Notes: a model not told the origin generated them from the sequence alone. 42,213 nt of DNA from an uncultured Collinsella sp. (GCA_959020715.1 CAUESV010000017.1:1-42213); one strand, 5' to 3'. Positions 7,954 through 16,317 are shown, counted from the first letter of the stretch. Program-made: numbers and translations.

Positions 7954-8505
7954 TTAGAACTTGACGGTCGGTGCCTGGCGGGCGGCCTCGGCTGCCTCAA
8001 AGCCCTGGCGCTCCTTAAACTGGAAGATGCCGGCAAAGATAACGGCGGGGAACGTCTGGATGGCGTTGTTGTAGCTAAGCACGCAGTCGTTGTAGCTCTG
8101 GCGCGCGTAGCTCACCTTGTTCTCGGTGTCTTCGAGCGTGGCTTGGAGCTGCGTAAAGTTGGTGTTCGCCTTAAGATCGGGGTAAGCCTCGGCCACGGCG
8201 AAGAGCTGGCGCAGGGCGCCGGTCAGCACGTTGTCGGCTTCCATCTTGGCTTCGGGCGTGGTGGCGCTCACGGCGGCGTTGCGCGCGTTGACCACGGCGG
8301 CAAGCGTGTCCTGCTCGTGTTTAGCGTAGCCCTTGACGGTCTCGACTAGGTTAGGGATCAGGTCGTTGCGGCGCTGCAGCTGCGTGTCGATGTTCTGCCA
8401 GGCGTTATCAATGCGATTGCGCTTGGTGACCATGTTGTTGTAGATGCCAGCGATGGCGCAGACAATCACAACGACAACAACGATACCGATGATGACGGGA
8501 ATCAT
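7954..8505 (-). CDS. lemA: LemA family protein
   Basis: A 183-residue membrane-anchored protein. The N-terminal helix (residues 3-20, nearly all Ile and Val) is a single membrane anchor; the rest is a long helical bundle. Family marks are the sequence after the anchor, YNNMVTKRNRIDNAWQNID, then LQRRNDLIPNLVETVKGYA and YPDLKANTNFTQLQ. LemA proteins are widespread but their role is not settled; they often sit near Htpx- or TPM-type proteins, none of which is present here. A minus-strand -10-like TATACT is at 8567-8572. Confidence 0.9.
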   Translation of the reverse strand: MIPVIIGIVVVVVIVCAIAGIYNNMVTKRNRIDNAWQNIDTQLQRRNDLIPNLVETVKGYAKHEQDTLAAVVNARNAAVSATTPEAKMEADNVLTGALRQLFAVAEAYPDLKANTNFTQLQATLEDTENKVSYARQSYNDCVLSYNNAIQTFPAVIFAGIFQFKERQGFEAAEAARQAPTVKF

Positions 8506-8584
8506 GGTGTCTCCGTTTCGAATGGCCGCGGCGTTTTCCGCCGGCTGCCGTTGGTGTAACGCTACTAGTATACCCGCAACCTTT

Positions 8585-8714
8585 GGCGATACCGAACTTT
8601 CCGGTAAGCGTTATGTTTCCACCAAGGTGAGGCCATTCGCCAAGGGTGGGCGATACAGGTGTAAGATATGCGACAGATTAGTGAGCGCTGTCTTTTCCTT
8701 GAGGAGGGCGATAC
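8585..8714. promoter_or_regulatory. Three GGCGATAC repeats upstream of the TetR gene
   Basis: The 8-mer GGCGATAC occurs at 8585-8592, 8649-8656 and 8707-8714, all in the same direction, in the space between lemA and the TetR gene. The last copy overlaps the ribosome-binding region of the TetR gene. They could be half-sites for autoregulation; no clear inverted repeat was seen. Confidence 0.3.
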
Positions 8715-8716
8715 GT

Positions 8717-9301
8717 ATGGACCTTCGCATCAAGAAAACCTATCGGGCCCTGTTCGAGGCCTTTACTGAGCTGCTCGAAGAGCATCGGTTTGAGGACGTG
8801 ACGGTTGCCATGCTGTGCGACCGCGCTATGATTCGTCGGACGACGTTCTACAAGCACTTCCGCGACAAAAACGATTACTTTGCCTTCTATATCGATGAAC
8901 TCATGTCGGGCCTACCGCAAAAGCGAGCCGATGCGGATGGCGCGGAGGGCGCCGAGGACGTGCGAGCGCTTCGCCACGAAGTGTTCGCTGATGCCATGGA
9001 TCTGATTCTGGCGCATGAGCAGCTCATGGATAACATTTTGGCGAGCAGTATGTCGGGTATGCTGACCAGCATGATTTGCGACCGCATCGCGCGCTCCATA
9101 CGCGGGCGCGTGATGAGCGCGCTTGACGAGGATGCGCTCGCGCCCGTATCGCTCGAGACAACGTCTGAGTTTGTCGCCGGCGGCATTATTCGGCTCTTTA
9201 CCATGTGGTGGGAATCGGGCCACGTACTAGAGCGCCGATCCGAAATCGCCGACGTGGTCGATGCGCTGTTCGAGCGGACTATGACGCCGGTGAGTCACTA
9301 A
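8717..9301 (+). CDS. TetR/AcrR-family transcriptional regulator
   Basis: A 194-residue DNA-binding regulator. The N-terminal TetR helix-turn-helix is clear: RIKKTYRALFEAFTELLEE, FEDVTVAMLCDRAMIRRTTFYKHFRDK, with the recognition helix RTTFYKHF. The C-terminal part is helical and probably ends in a ligand or dimer domain (MWWESGHVLER resembles the TetR_C_7-like tail used by DhaS-type proteins). ATG 8717 follows GAGGAGGG at 8701-8708. The target is unknown; neighbours are lemA and a tRNA, neither an obvious regulon member. Its stop lies three bases from the 3' end of the opposite-strand tRNA. Confidence 0.88.
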   Translation: MDLRIKKTYRALFEAFTELLEEHRFEDVTVAMLCDRAMIRRTTFYKHFRDKNDYFAFYIDELMSGLPQKRADADGAEGAEDVRALRHEVFADAMDLILAHEQLMDNILASSMSGMLTSMICDRIARSIRGRVMSALDEDALAPVSLETTSEFVAGGIIRLFTMWWESGHVLERRSEIADVVDALFERTMTPVSH

Positions 9302-9304
9302 GAG

Positions 9305-9394
9305 TGGCGGAGAGAGGGGGATTCGAACCCCCGGAACGCTCTCGCGCTCAACGGTTTTCAAGACCGCCGCATTCAACCGCTCTGCCATCTCTCC
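9305..9394 (-). tRNA. tRNA-Ser (UGA)
   Basis: Read on the minus strand this 90-base sequence has the acceptor GGAGAGA pairing with TCTCTCC, a discriminator G, an encoded CCA (complement at 9305-9307), a long variable arm typical of class II tRNAs, the T loop GGTTCGAATCC, and the anticodon loop CTTGAAA, giving anticodon TGA. It reads UCA serine codons. Confidence 0.96.
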
Positions 9395-9445
9395 GTGAGT
9401 CGTAATGATAGCATCGTTTTGGATTTGCAACAGGGGAGGCGAACG

Positions 9446-11233
9446 ATGACGAGCACCGGAATCGATGAGAAGTTCATGCGCGAGGCACTGGCGGAGGCGC
9501 GTGCCGCCGCGGCGGTGGGCGAGGTGCCGATTGGTGCCGTAGTGGTGCGCGCGGGTGAGATCGTCGCGAGGGCGCATAATCGCCGCGAGCTCGACCAGGA
9601 CCCTTCGGCGCATGCCGAGTTTGCGGCCCTATGCGTCGCCGCGCAGTTGCTTGGACGCTGGCGTCTTTCCGATTGCACGGTCTACGTAACGCTCGAGCCT
9701 TGCTGCATGTGCGCGGGGCTTATGGTTAACGCGCGCGTGGGGCGCTGCGTGTACGGCGCGGCCGATGCTAAGGCAGGCGCGTTGGGATCCCTATACGATT
9801 TGAATGCCGACTCGCGCCTGAATCATCGGTTTAACGTGACGGCCGGCGTGCTGGCAGACGAGTGTCGTGAGGTGTTGAGCAGCTATTTTAGTGGGCTGCG
9901 TGGCACCGATGGTGCTGGCTGCGGTTGTGGCTGCGGCCCGAATCTTGAGGCGCATGTCGCCCACGCCGAGGCGCTCGCCGGCGGCGGGGATTTTGCCGGC
10001 GAGACGCCCAACCTTGGTCCCGTGCAGCGCCGGCCTCGCCGCGTGCTGCTGGCGATTGATTCCTTTAAGGGCAGCGTTTCGAGTGCGCAGGCGGAGGCGG
10101 CGGTTGCCGGGGGCGTGCGCCGCGTGTGGCCCGATGCCCAAGTAAGCGCGCTGCCGCTGGCGGATGGCGGCGAGGGAACGCTCGATGCCGTTGCCGCGTG
10201 CGGCGGCGAGATTGTGACCTGCGAGGTGGCAGGTCCCTTGGGCAAGCGCGTGGCTGCCCGGATGCTGGTGGACGGCGAGCACGAGTCGGCTGTCATTGAG
10301 ATGGCCGAAGCCGCGGGCATCGGGTATTCGCCGTGCACGGAGTCGGCGGCGTTGGCCGCGACGACCTATGGCGTGGGCGAGCTGATGCTTCGTGCGGTTC
10401 GCGCGGGGGCGAGGACCCTATATATAGGACTGGGCGGCAGCGCCACCAGCGACGGTGGCGCCGGCATGCTGCAAGTGCTGGGCGCGCGTCTTGTCGATGA
10501 CCGTGGCTGCAATATCGCTCCCGGTCTTGCGGGCCTTGAGCAGGTGGCGAGTATCGATTTGGCACCGGCGCTACGGGCACTGAATGGCGCGCGTGTCGTG
10601 GTGCTTTCCGACGTCGAGAATCCGCTCGTGGGGCGTCGCGGGGCACTTGCGGTGTTTGGCGGGCAAAAGGGCCTGCCGACAGACGATGTCGAAGCACTGG
10701 GCGGGTACGACGGCTGGATGGTCGGCTACGGCCGCCTGCTCGATACGGCGATTGCCGAGGCACGGGCTCAGGGGTTACTGCGCGTGCCCGAGGGCGCGCG
10801 GACGTTTGGCTCGGTGCTCGGTGTGCCCGGCGCCGGTGCCGCTGGCGGTCTGGGCGCCGCGCTGCTGGCGCTCGGCGCGGAGCTGCGTTCGGGCGTGGAG
10901 ACGGTGCTCGATCTCGTGGGATTTGACGCGCGCGTGCGCGATGTCGACCTGGTCATAACGGGCGAGGGCAATATGGACGAGCAATCCGCCGCCGGCAAGG
11001 CGCCGGTGGGTGTGGCCCGCCGTGCCAAGCGCTATGGCAAGCCGGTTGTTGCCGTCGTGGGCGGTCGCGCTGACAACCTGGATGCGGTGTATGAGCAGGG
11101 CGTCGACCTGGTTTTGACGATCTGCCGCAAGCCCATGCCCCTCGACCAGGCACTCGACCCCCAGGAAGCTACAACCAACCTCATCTGCGCCGGTGAAGCA
11201 GCTGCTCGATCCTACGACCTTGGCCGCATCTAA
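9446..11233 (+). CDS. Fusion of tRNA adenosine deaminase (TadA) and glycerate kinase
   Basis: One uninterrupted 595-residue ORF. Residues 1-150 are TadA, which converts A34 to inosine in tRNA-Arg(ACG): zinc and catalytic residues His56, Glu58 (HAE) and Cys86/Cys89 (PCCMC) are present. Residues about 199-595 are a complete GlxK/GarK-type glycerate kinase: DSFKGSVSSAQAEAAV, PLADGGEGT, GLGGSATSDGGAGML, FGGQKG, PGAGAAGGLGAALLALGAEL and GEGNMDEQSAAGKAP. Between them is a linker of about 45 residues that begins with CGCGCG (three Cys alternating with Gly) and continues Gly/Ala-rich. ATG 9446 has AGGGGAGG at 9432-9439. No stop and no strong internal ribosome site precede the kinase part. The two activities have no known metabolic link. 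A frameshift joining two genes would not explain the intact reading frame and linker. Confidence 0.9.
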   Translation: MTSTGIDEKFMREALAEARAAAAVGEVPIGAVVVRAGEIVARAHNRRELDQDPSAHAEFAALCVAAQLLGRWRLSDCTVYVTLEPCCMCAGLMVNARVGRCVYGAADAKAGALGSLYDLNADSRLNHRFNVTAGVLADECREVLSSYFSGLRGTDGAGCGCGCGPNLEAHVAHAEALAGGGDFAGETPNLGPVQRRPRRVLLAIDSFKGSVSSAQAEAAVAGGVRRVWPDAQVSALPLADGGEGTLDAVAACGGEIVTCEVAGPLGKRVAARMLVDGEHESAVIEMAEAAGIGYSPCTESAALAATTYGVGELMLRAVRAGARTLYIGLGGSATSDGGAGMLQVLGARLVDDRGCNIAPGLAGLEQVASIDLAPALRALNGARVVVLSDVENPLVGRRGALAVFGGQKGLPTDDVEALGGYDGWMVGYGRLLDTAIAEARAQGLLRVPEGARTFGSVLGVPGAGAAGGLGAALLALGAELRSGVETVLDLVGFDARVRDVDLVITGEGNMDEQSAAGKAPVGVARRAKRYGKPVVAVVGGRADNLDAVYEQGVDLVLTICRKPMPLDQALDPQEATTNLICAGEAAARSYDLGRI

Positions 11234-11251
11234 AACTCATTCCCCTCGATA

Positions 11252-11318
11252 AGTTGCGGTGAAATAGTTCCTGTTTGGCGGCTCAAACAGCAAAAACAGG
11301 AACTATTCCACCGCAACT
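11252..11318. repeat. AGTTGCGG hairpin repeat, copy 1
   Basis: Two 25-base arms (11252-11276 and 11294-11318) pair at 24 positions. The first 21 bases recur at 29817-29882 in the same arrangement. It lies 18 bases after the TadA-kinase stop and probably acts as its terminator or as a transcript-end structure, though no T tract follows. Confidence 0.8.
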
Positions 11319-11346
11319 CAAAAGTAGTCAAAAAAGCCTCGTCCCA
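11319..11346 (-). repeat. Dispersed TGGGACG repeat, copy 1
   Basis: On the minus strand this reads TGGGACGAGGCTTTTTTGAC followed by TACTTTTG. It matches 36834-36861 closely and 41505-41524 in its first 20 bases. The T run after GGCT gives it a terminator-like look. Confidence 0.55.
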
Positions 11347-11358
11347 AATTAGCTACCT

Positions 11359-11386
11359 TGCCCCATCGGGCGGGAGCGGGTAAGAT
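11359..11386 (+). promoter_or_regulatory. Probable promoter of the SRP RNA
   Basis: TTGCCC (11359-11364), a 16-base spacer and TAAGAT (11381-11386) lie directly before the SRP RNA. The predicted start falls near 11393, which fits the base of the RNA's terminal stem. Confidence 0.5.
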
Positions 11387-11402
11387 ATATCAAGCGCCTA
11401 GC

Positions 11403-11503
11403 GCGCTCGATGGGTTCGGATGACGACATGTTCCGAATCTGGTCAGGTCCGGAAGGAAGCAGCCATAAGGAGCCTCTGTCGGGCATCCGGATCCATCGAG
11501 CGC
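11403..11503 (+). ncRNA. ffs: Signal recognition particle RNA (small bacterial type)
   Basis: The diagnostic domain IV sequence GGTCAGGTCCGGAAGGAAGC, followed by AGCCATAAGG, lies at about 11441-11470. The ends pair as GCGCTCGATGG (11403-11413) with CCATCGAGCGC (11493-11503). The pairing extends outward with AAGCGCC (11392-11398) and GGCGCTT (11507-11513), and TTTTT follows at 11512-11516, so the primary transcript is probably 11392-11516. The RNA binds Ffh and targets membrane proteins co-translationally. It is the small form, without an Alu domain. Confidence 0.96.
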
Positions 11504-11529
11504 ACGGGCGCTTTTTGGTGCCGCGACAT

Positions 11530-11624
11530 GGCCCGGCCGGCGACGAGGTATTTGGTGTCTCGCTGGTCCTCGGCTGCGCCTGCGGGATCGCTCGACTACC
11601 AAATACCTCGTCGCCGGCCGGGCC
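11530..11624. repeat. Long palindrome downstream of the SRP RNA
   Basis: Two perfect 27-base arms (11530-11556 and 11598-11624) enclose a 41-base loop. It begins 14 bases after the SRP RNA terminator. The arms share no sequence with the other long palindromes in the window. The following stretch to 11850 holds only possible promoter sequence: TACTAT at 11804-11809 with a weak TTACGC 17 bases upstream. Confidence 0.85.
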
Positions 11625-11853
11625 CCGTCGTCCAAAAATCACCCGTAAAGTCGCGTTTATCGGATAACTTAATCCCTTGCTTTGTGTTGCTCGCTGGCTT
11701 TGCCAAAACAGCGGCGGATACATGCCTTGGGCACTGGTAGCCTTCGTGCTCACTTCGCCTTAACATCTGTAACGAGTTGCTTACGCATCTTCAGGGTTCG
11801 CCGTACTATCATGAATCAGATTGAAGAGAGATGATGATAGGGAGCGCCTATAC

Positions 11854-13698
11854 ATGATTGAGCTGCTCAGGCGTTTTGGTGGTAAGTTTCGCCGATATAT
11901 GGTGATCGGCCCTGCGTGCAAGCTGATCGAAGTGATCTTTGACCTGCTTACGCCGCTGGTGATTGCCCAGATGATCGATAAAGGCATTGGCTCGCACGAC
12001 GTGAGCGCCGTCGTCCACTACGGCATGGTGCTTGCCGCCATGGCTGTGATTGGCATCTCGTTTACGCTTGTCTGCCAAAAGATGGCGGCGCTGACATCGC
12101 AGGGCATGGGCACCGACATTCGCGGCGCGCTCTACAAGCACATCAACAAGCTGAGCTATACTGAGCTCGACCGCTTTGGCACGCCGTCGCTCATCACCCG
12201 CATTACCAACGATGTCAACCAGGTGCAGCTTGCCGTGGCGCTGGGCGTGCGCATGCTCATCCGCTGGCCCTTCCTGGCGGTGGGCTCTATGTGCGCGGCC
12301 CTTGCCATCGACCTTAAGCTTGGCGTGATTTTCTTGATTTGCACGCCCGCCATTGGCCTGGTGTTTTGGTTTGTCATGGCGCGCTGCATCCCGTATTACA
12401 GGCAGCTGCAGGCAAAGCTCGACCGCATCGCGCTCATTTGCCGTGAGGGCCTTTCGGGCGCCCGCGTGGTTCGCGCCTTTGTACGCGAGGACCACGAGCG
12501 CGAGCGTTTTGCCCAAGCCGCCGATGACCAAGCCAATACTGCCATCGCGGTGGGCAAGCTCTCGTCAATCCTTAACCCCGTAACGTTTTTGGTGATGAAC
12601 CTAGGCGTGTGCGCCATCCTGTGGGTGGGCGGCATCCAGGTCAACGTGGGTGAGCTCACGCAGGGCCAGGTCATGGCGTTTGTGAACTACATGACGCAGA
12701 CCCTGACCTCCATCGTGTACGTCGCCAACCTGGTCGTGGTCTTTACCAAGGCGAGCGCGAGTGCTTCGCGTATCAACGAGGTGCTCAACTGCGAGCCGAG
12801 CATCACCGACGAGGGCAATCAGTCGGTTGCGCTGCCCAAGCCGGGCAATGTCGCTCCAGTTCCTGCGCTGAGCTTGAGCCATGCGAGCTTCTCTTTTGGC
12901 GCCGGCGCTGCCAACGCCGTCAACGATGTGACGCTGAAGCTCCCGCTGGGCAAAACACTCGGCATTATCGGCGGCACGGGCAGCGGCAAGTCCACGCTCG
13001 TTTCGCTCATCCCGCGTCTGTACGATGCGAGCATCGGCAGCGTGAGCGTGATGGGCTCCGACGTGCGCGCCTGGCCGCTCGATCAACTGCGCCATGTGGT
13101 CGCGACCGTCCCGCAACGCGCGTCGCTGGTGAGCGGCACGATCCGCAGCAACCTGACCTGGCGCGACGAGTCGGCGACCGACGAGGAGCTTTGGACAGCG
13201 CTCGAAATGGCGCAGGCCAGCGAGTTCGTGCGCAACAAGCCGCAGGGGCTCGATGCCCCGGTCGAGGCGGGCGGCAAGAACTTTAGCGGTGGCCAGCGCC
13301 AGCGCCTGACCATCGCGCGCGCCCTGGTGGGCTCGCCACAGGTCCTGATCATGGACGATTCCGCCTCGGCGCTCGACTTTAAGACTGACGCGGCGCTTCG
13401 CCACGCCATTCGCGAGCGCAGCGTGCGCGGTGCCGCCGAGGGCGGGCTGCCGCTCGCGACCGTCATCGTGAGCCAGCGCGTCTCGACCGTGCGCGATGCC
13501 GACATGATCTGCGTACTCGACCACGGCTCGGTTGCGGGCCTGGGCACGCATGACGAGCTGTATGCAAGCTGCCAGCTCTACCGAGAGATCTGCCAGTCGC
13601 AGCTTCGCCGCGAGGAGCTTGAGGGCCAGCAGGGGAGTGCGGCGCCCACGTCCGCCCCAACCGCCCCCGCATCCGTCTGCGCAAAGGAGGGCTGCTAG
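11854..13698 (+). CDS. Heterodimeric ABC exporter, degenerate-site subunit (second pair)
   Basis: A 614-residue half-transporter with a six-helix exporter domain and a C-terminal ATPase domain. Walker A is GGTGSGKST (373-381), the signature FSGGQRQRLTIARAL, and Walker B LIMDDSASALD with Asp502 in place of the catalytic Glu. This is the same asymmetry as in the gene at 623, with which it appears homologous along its length (VSQRVST and VAGLGTHDELY also match). ATG 11854 follows AGGGAG (11839-11844); an in-frame TTG at 11821 is less likely. A Ser/Pro/Ala-rich tail of about 25 residues ends the protein. It is adjacent to the following gene and forms its partner. Substrate unknown. Confidence 0.9.
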   Translation: MIELLRRFGGKFRRYMVIGPACKLIEVIFDLLTPLVIAQMIDKGIGSHDVSAVVHYGMVLAAMAVIGISFTLVCQKMAALTSQGMGTDIRGALYKHINKLSYTELDRFGTPSLITRITNDVNQVQLAVALGVRMLIRWPFLAVGSMCAALAIDLKLGVIFLICTPAIGLVFWFVMARCIPYYRQLQAKLDRIALICREGLSGARVVRAFVREDHERERFAQAADDQANTAIAVGKLSSILNPVTFLVMNLGVCAILWVGGIQVNVGELTQGQVMAFVNYMTQTLTSIVYVANLVVVFTKASASASRINEVLNCEPSITDEGNQSVALPKPGNVAPVPALSLSHASFSFGAGAANAVNDVTLKLPLGKTLGIIGGTGSGKSTLVSLIPRLYDASIGSVSVMGSDVRAWPLDQLRHVVATVPQRASLVSGTIRSNLTWRDESATDEELWTALEMAQASEFVRNKPQGLDAPVEAGGKNFSGGQRQRLTIARALVGSPQVLIMDDSASALDFKTDAALRHAIRERSVRGAAEGGLPLATVIVSQRVSTVRDADMICVLDHGSVAGLGTHDELYASCQLYREICQSQLRREELEGQQGSAAPTSAPTAPASVCAKEGC

Positions 13699-15558
13699 AT
13701 GAATCCGTATACTTCTTCCGGTTCGGTCGCCACGATGACGGCCAATGTGTCTGGCAACGACAAGCTCAACGACCTGGGTGACGGCCCACGCCAGCCCGGC
13801 GACCCTGAGCGTTATCCCGTGGGCGCGGTGACCCGCCGCCTGATGGGTTACGTCCGTCCGCACCGTATTTCGTTTACGGCGTCGTTTGTGAGCGCCGCTA
13901 TCTCGGTGATCTTGCAACTCTATACGCCCATCCTCATCGGCGAGGGCATCGACCTCATCGTCGCGGCGGGTCGAGTGGACTTCGACGCGCTGCTGCCGCT
14001 CGTTACCAAGCTCGCGATTGTCGTCGTAGGTGCCGCGGCCTTCCAGTGGCTGCAGGGCTATTGCGTCAACCGCCTGTCCTATGAGACGGTGCGCGACATG
14101 CGTGTGGAGGCGAGCGACAAGCTCAGCCGCATGCCGCTCAGCTTTATCGACAGCCATGCCCACGGCGACCTTATGAGCCGCGTGGTCAACGACGTCGACC
14201 AGGTGGGCGACGGTCTGCTACAGGGCTTTACCCAGCTCTTTACCGGCGTCATCACCATCGTTGGCACGCTCGCGTTTATGCTCTCCATTAACCTGACCAT
14301 GACGCTCGTGGTGGTGCTCGTCACGCCGCTTTCCATTTTTGCAGCCGGTGCTATTGCCAAGCTTTCCAACAAGAGCTTTACGGCCCAGCAGCGTATTCAG
14401 GGTCAACTGGGCGGTCATATCGAGGAGTATGTGGGCGAGCAAAAGCTGGTGGATGCGTTTGCCTACGGCCCGAACGCCCAAGCGCGCTTCGATGCGCTCA
14501 ACGCCGAGCTCTATACGGCAGGTGAACGCGCGCAGTTTATGGGTTCGCTCTCCAACCCCGGCACGCGCTTTATCAACAACATCATCTACGCCGTGGTTGC
14601 CGTGATCGGCTGTGTGGGCGTCATCACGGGCGTGCCCGCGGCGCTTACGGTGGGCGGCGTGCAGATTTTCCTGTCCTATGCTAACCAGTACACCAAGCCG
14701 TTCAACGAGGTCACCAACGTCATTACGCAGATCCAGACCGCGTACGCCTCGGCGCGCCGCATGTTCGCGCTGCTCGATGCACGCGAGCAGGAGCCCGATG
14801 CGCCAGATGCCGTTGAGCTTGCCGCCCCGCAGGGCGAGGTGACCTTTGAACACGTGGACTTTAGCTACGTGCCCGACCGCAAGCTGCTGCAGGATATCTG
14901 CATCGAGGCTAAGCCCGGCATGCGCTTTGCCCTGGTCGGCCCCACGGGTTGCGGAAAGACGACGCTCATCAACTTGCTGCTGCGGGTTTACGATATCGAT
15001 GCCGGACGCATCATGGTCGATGGCCGGTCTTCGCGTGACTACACGCGCGCAAGCCTGCGCCGCGCCTTTGGCATGGTGCTGCAGGACACCTGGCTGTTCG
15101 AGGGCACCGTGGCCGAAAACATCGCCTACGGTTGCCCCGATGCCACGCGCGAGCAGATTGTCGAGGCCGCCAAGCGTGCTCATGCGCATAAGTTTATCGT
15201 GCAGCTGCCAGGCGGCTACGATACGGTGATCGGCGAGGACGGCGGCACGTTTAGCCAAGGTCAAAAACAGCTGCTGTGCATCGCGCGCGTCATGCTCACC
15301 GACCCGGCGATCTTGCTGCTGGACGAGGCGACCTCGAGTATCGATACGCGCACCGAGCTGCAAGTGCAGGCGGCATTCGACGAGCTTATGGCCGGTCGCA
15401 CGAGCTTTGTCGTAGCGCACCGCCTGTCGACGATCCGCAACGCCGACTGCATTCTGGTCATGCGCGACGGCCAGATTATCGAGCGCGGCACGCACGACGA
15501 GCTGCTGGCGGCAGGCGGCTTCTACGCCGAACTCTACCGCAGCCAGTTTGCCCAGTGA
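13699..15558 (+). CDS. Heterodimeric ABC exporter, catalytic-site subunit (second pair)
   Basis: A 619-residue half-transporter starting immediately after the previous stop codon, with AAAGGAGG at 13683-13690 inside the end of that gene, so translation is probably coupled. Walker A is GPTGCGKTT (from residue 414), the signature is FSQGQKQ, and Walker B LLLDEATSSID carries the catalytic Glu543. The SQGQ signature pairs with the degenerate Walker B of the partner, as in the first pair. An N-terminal extension of about 45 residues is Asp/Gly/Pro-rich, shorter and less charged than that of the gene at 2361. No regulator gene is adjacent. Confidence 0.9.
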   Translation: MNPYTSSGSVATMTANVSGNDKLNDLGDGPRQPGDPERYPVGAVTRRLMGYVRPHRISFTASFVSAAISVILQLYTPILIGEGIDLIVAAGRVDFDALLPLVTKLAIVVVGAAAFQWLQGYCVNRLSYETVRDMRVEASDKLSRMPLSFIDSHAHGDLMSRVVNDVDQVGDGLLQGFTQLFTGVITIVGTLAFMLSINLTMTLVVVLVTPLSIFAAGAIAKLSNKSFTAQQRIQGQLGGHIEEYVGEQKLVDAFAYGPNAQARFDALNAELYTAGERAQFMGSLSNPGTRFINNIIYAVVAVIGCVGVITGVPAALTVGGVQIFLSYANQYTKPFNEVTNVITQIQTAYASARRMFALLDAREQEPDAPDAVELAAPQGEVTFEHVDFSYVPDRKLLQDICIEAKPGMRFALVGPTGCGKTTLINLLLRVYDIDAGRIMVDGRSSRDYTRASLRRAFGMVLQDTWLFEGTVAENIAYGCPDATREQIVEAAKRAHAHKFIVQLPGGYDTVIGEDGGTFSQGQKQLLCIARVMLTDPAILLLDEATSSIDTRTELQVQAAFDELMAGRTSFVVAHRLSTIRNADCILVMRDGQIIERGTHDELLAAGGFYAELYRSQFAQ

Positions 15559-15693
15559 GCAAGACGTGGGGCAAATGAATCAGGTTCGTTCGTCCCACGC
15601 CTTAAGTATTTGGGGGCTTGCGCTGCGGACGTTTTGCCCTCATCGGTGTCGCCCATGTCGCCAATCGACAGACGGTGGTTTACATCTGTCACG

Positions 15694-15729
15694 TTAGTAC
15701 TAAGATATTCATCTAATAAATTGCATTAG
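15694..15729. promoter_or_regulatory. Possible operator of the flavodoxin-like gene
   Basis: A perfect 10-base palindrome TTAGTACTAA (15694-15703) is followed by CTAAT (15713-15717) and ATTAG (15725-15729), an inverted pair with a 7-base spacer. All lie 37-72 bases before the start codon in an AT-rich patch. The remaining upstream stretch 15559-15690 shows no gene. Confidence 0.35.
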
Positions 15730-15765
15730 TGGCTTTAGTTTTGGGGGAAACGAGGCAACGTGACT

Positions 15766-16317
15766 ATGACGTGCTCTTTGGTGGTTAACAGCAAGAGCGG
15801 TAATACCAGGATGGTTTCGGGCGCGATCAAGCGCGCTCTGCAGGCTGCGGGTGTTGAGTTTGTCCACGCCGCGGCGTTGAGCGACGATGCGGATGCAGAT
15901 CAGGTTGCGCTCGAGGCGCAGGGCGCCTGCGCGGCCGACACGGTGCTCGTCGGTTTTTGGTGCGACAAGGGCGCGTGCACGCCTTCGGTCGCGGCGTTGC
16001 TCTCCGCCTTGCACGGCAAGCGCGTCTTTCTGTTTGGCACCTGCGGTTTTGGGGCCGACCAGAGCTATTATCAGCAGATTATCGATCGTGTGACCTCCAA
16101 TTTGGCTGAGGATGCCGAGCTTGCGGGTTGGGCGATGTGCCAGGGCAAGATGGGCCCCGCGGTCAAGCAGCGCTACGAGGCCATGCTCGAGCAAGATCCC
16201 GACAACGCCCGCGCTAAGTTGCTGCTCGACAACTGGGTTGCCGCGAAGGATCACCCCACCAAGGAGGATCTGGACAACATGGCCGCAGCCGCCAAAAAGG
16301 CCGTGCTGGGGGAGTAG
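15766..16317 (+). CDS. Flavodoxin-family protein
   Basis: A 183-residue flavodoxin-fold protein. The N-terminal beta strand and phosphate loop, SLVVNSKSGNTRMV, match the FMN-binding loop of flavodoxins; later strands (VLVGFWCDKG and RVFLFGTCGFG) carry the loops that hold the isoalloxazine ring. The C-terminal half is helical (PAVKQRYEAMLEQDPDNARAKLLLDNW), longer than a plain flavodoxin, as in the BilS-type flavodoxin-like proteins of gut bacteria (family likeness only; no bilR is seen here). The start is uncertain: ATG 15766 and an in-frame GTG at 15760 share the site CGAGG at 15751-15755. It probably donates electrons to an unidentified reductase. Confidence 0.8.
   Translation: MTCSLVVNSKSGNTRMVSGAIKRALQAAGVEFVHAAALSDDADADQVALEAQGACAADTVLVGFWCDKGACTPSVAALLSALHGKRVFLFGTCGFGADQSYYQQIIDRVTSNLAEDAELAGWAMCQGKMGPAVKQRYEAMLEQDPDNARAKLLLDNWVAAKDHPTKEDLDNMAAAAKKAVLGE

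Noticed and set aside
7630..8349. 239-codon ORF opposite lemA
   Set aside because: Runs through the non-coding element, a terminator and lemA antisense; no ribosome site.
11349..11753. ORFs over the SRP RNA and the palindrome
   Set aside because: The SRP RNA is certain by its conserved core, and the ORFs have no ribosome sites.
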